A stretch of 6,855 nt of DNA from positions 1 to 6,855 of the forward strand of contig JAWVZH010000146.1 in assembly GCA_033722295.1 (NCBI GenBank), read 5' to 3'. The notes under the pieces are model-generated. The model was not told the origin of the DNA. It saw only the letters and a list, made by a program, of their open reading frames with translations, and did not search any database. Origin of the DNA: JAWVZH01 sp033722295 (GTDB lineage Bacteria; Bacteroidota; Bacteroidia; Chitinophagales; Saprospiraceae). Position numbers and translations under genes: made by a program. This document shows, piece after piece, positions 6,216-6,855 of the stretch. Within the stretch, counting starts at the first letter, position 1. Each line of letters begins with the position of its first letter.

Positions 6216-6422
6216 ATCAATATTAATGCCAGTTTCTCAGAGGTCATTGAGAAGTCAGAGTGTCAGACGATACTTGAATTAACGGATGTGGTCATGATCT
6301 GCATGGATCGATTCGTCGTTGAAAGTATTCCTTCAAAAAAGCTTGAGCCATATAGACACTTAGGTTGCTCAACATTATTAGGTGAAGAGCTGTTGATTTA
6401 TTCTGGATTTGATATCGGTTGA
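6201..6422 (+). other. Open frame upstream of ahcY: possible small gene or N-terminally decayed remnant
   Basis: The frame is open from just after TAA at 6198-6200 to TGA at 6420-6422, 73 codons. The only ATG codons are internal, the first at 6294, which would give a 42-residue protein beginning MICMDRFVVESIPSKK. The whole conceptual translation has protein-like composition: acidic and aliphatic residues mix evenly, for example SEVIEKSECQTILELTDVV at about 17-35 of the open frame. No family is recognised. A 73-codon open frame is not rare by chance, no ribosome site is evident at 6294, and its stop overlaps the putative -33 box of ahcY. It may be nothing, a small protein, or the tail of a gene whose front is lost in the AT-rich block. 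Confidence 0.22.
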
Positions 6423-6449
6423 AAAGCCGGTGAGTAAATCGTAATTTTG
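6419..6449 (+). promoter_or_regulatory. ahcY promoter (Bacteroidota -33/-7 type)
   Basis: TAATTTTG at 6442-6449 matches TAnnTTTG exactly, and TTG at 6419-6421 lies 20 bases upstream, the usual -33 spacing in this phylum. Transcription would start near 6455, giving a leader of about 18 A-rich bases with no Shine-Dalgarno sequence before the ATG at 6473. No SAH riboswitch-like structure fits in so short a leader. Confidence 0.7.
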
Positions 6450-6472
6450 CACACCAATTAAAAAATACATAC

Positions 6473-6855
6473 ATGTCTACAGTAGATCAAAAGTTAAAAT
6501 ACAAGGTAAAAGACATTTCACTGGCGGAGTGGGGACGAAGAGAGATAGAGTTGGCTGAGGCGGAAATGCCGGGATTGATGAGCCTTCGGGAAGAATATGG
6601 CGAGAGCAAACCACTGAAGGGTGCGCGTATCGCCGGTTGCCTTCACATGACGGTTCAAACGGCTGTTCTCATAGAGACTCTTAAAGAGCTCGGAGCCGAG
6701 GTGACATGGTCTTCATGCAATATATTTTCAACTCAGGATCATGCGGCCGCTGCCATGGCAGCAGAAGGAATACCGGTTTATGCCTGGAAAGGAATGACAG
6801 ATGAGGAATTCTGGTGGTGTATTGAACAAACGCTTTTTGCCTTTGAGGGAAATGA
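6473..6855 (+). CDS. ahcY: Adenosylhomocysteinase (S-adenosylhomocysteine hydrolase), N-terminal part
   Basis: The first 127 codons are present; the gene runs off the right edge. The enzyme reversibly splits S-adenosylhomocysteine into adenosine and homocysteine in the cytoplasm, removing the product inhibitor of methyltransferases; it is an NAD-dependent tetramer in known cases. The family signatures are clear: DISLAEWGRREIELAEAEMP (14-33), GCLHMTVQTAVLIETL (55-70) with H58, T60 and Q62 matching the substrate-binding His, Thr and Gln of the human enzyme (H55, T57, Q59), and WSSCNIFSTQDHAAAA (79-94), then VYAWKG (102-107). The NAD-binding domain and catalytic Lys/Asp lie beyond the window. 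The ATG at 6473 is supported by the promoter just upstream and by a start about 13 residues before the conserved block, as usual. It stands behind its own promoter and is not visibly cotranscribed with the lipoprotein gene. Confidence 0.97.
   Translation, partial: MSTVDQKLKYKVKDISLAEWGRREIELAEAEMPGLMSLREEYGESKPLKGARIAGCLHMTVQTAVLIETLKELGAEVTWSSCNIFSTQDHAAAAMAAEGIPVYAWKGMTDEEFWWCIEQTLFAFEGN

Larger units (their letters stand above)
6078..6472. other. Intergenic region upstream of ahcY, partly very AT-rich
   Basis: This 395-bp stretch has no confident gene. It holds an imperfect hairpin at 6091-6128, a 90-bp block (6141-6230) with only 18 G or C bases (20%), a perfect AT hairpin at 6195-6213, a weak hairpin TTCTCA/TGAGAA (6234-6239 with 6248-6253), an open frame from 6201 to 6422, and the ahcY promoter near 6419-6449. 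The base composition of the AT-rich block differs sharply from both neighbouring genes. Confidence 0.65.

Noticed and set aside
6234..6253. TTCTCA/TGAGAA hairpin as a regulatory RNA element
   Set aside because: A 6-bp stem with an 8-base loop and no following T-run is expected by chance in AT-rich DNA, and it lies about 200 bases upstream of the likely ahcY transcription start.
6292..6474. 60-codon minus-strand frame upstream of ahcY
   Set aside because: It would start inside the ahcY start codon region and run back through the ahcY promoter; its translation has no recognisable features.

Overview
The window reads as chromosomal DNA of a member of the Bacteroidota. The evidence is: (1) two near-perfect copies of the Bacteroidota -7 promoter element TAnnTTTG, each a few bases before a short A-rich leader with no clear Shine-Dalgarno sequence; (2) secreted proteins with short signal peptides ending near Gln, and a lipoprotein; (3) DnaE and adenosylhomocysteinase sequences of the type found in this phylum. 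From memory, Flavobacteriaceae DnaE carries an extra exonuclease domain before the PHP domain. This one starts directly at PHP, which hints at a Saprospiria- or Cytophagia-like lineage; that placement is inference and is not resolved.

Layout. Bases 1-410 (minus strand) hold the first 136 codons of a sodium:solute symporter, cut by the window edge. Bases 411-802 form a divergent intergenic region. It holds two perfect copies of a 24-bp element exactly 144 bp apart, the first embedded in a large GC-centred palindrome, and the dnaE promoter. Bases 803-4327 encode the replicative DNA polymerase III alpha subunit (dnaE), complete, with an intact PHP metal site and a beta-clamp motif. After 75 bp come two exported thioredoxin-fold genes (4403-4891 and 4888-5499) overlapping by ATGA, closed by a good intrinsic terminator. 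Bases 5586-6077 encode a small lipoprotein of unknown function. Bases 6078-6472 are a second intergenic region with a 90-bp stretch of 20% GC, several hairpins, and an open frame that could be a small gene or gene remnant. At 6473 the S-adenosylhomocysteine hydrolase gene (ahcY) starts behind a recognisable promoter and runs off the right edge.

How it fits together. dnaE and the thioredoxin-fold pair lie on the same strand with no visible terminator between them, so they may share a transcript. No functional link between replication and the periplasmic redox pair is evident. The pair itself (a TlpA/ResA-like protein plus a redoxin-domain protein, both with CxxC and both exported) looks like a cell-envelope thiol-redox unit. 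The window is mostly housekeeping. The least explained parts are the repeated palindromic element upstream of dnaE, the 6201-6422 open frame and the orphan lipoprotein. I see no mobile element, CRISPR array, RNA gene or defence system.
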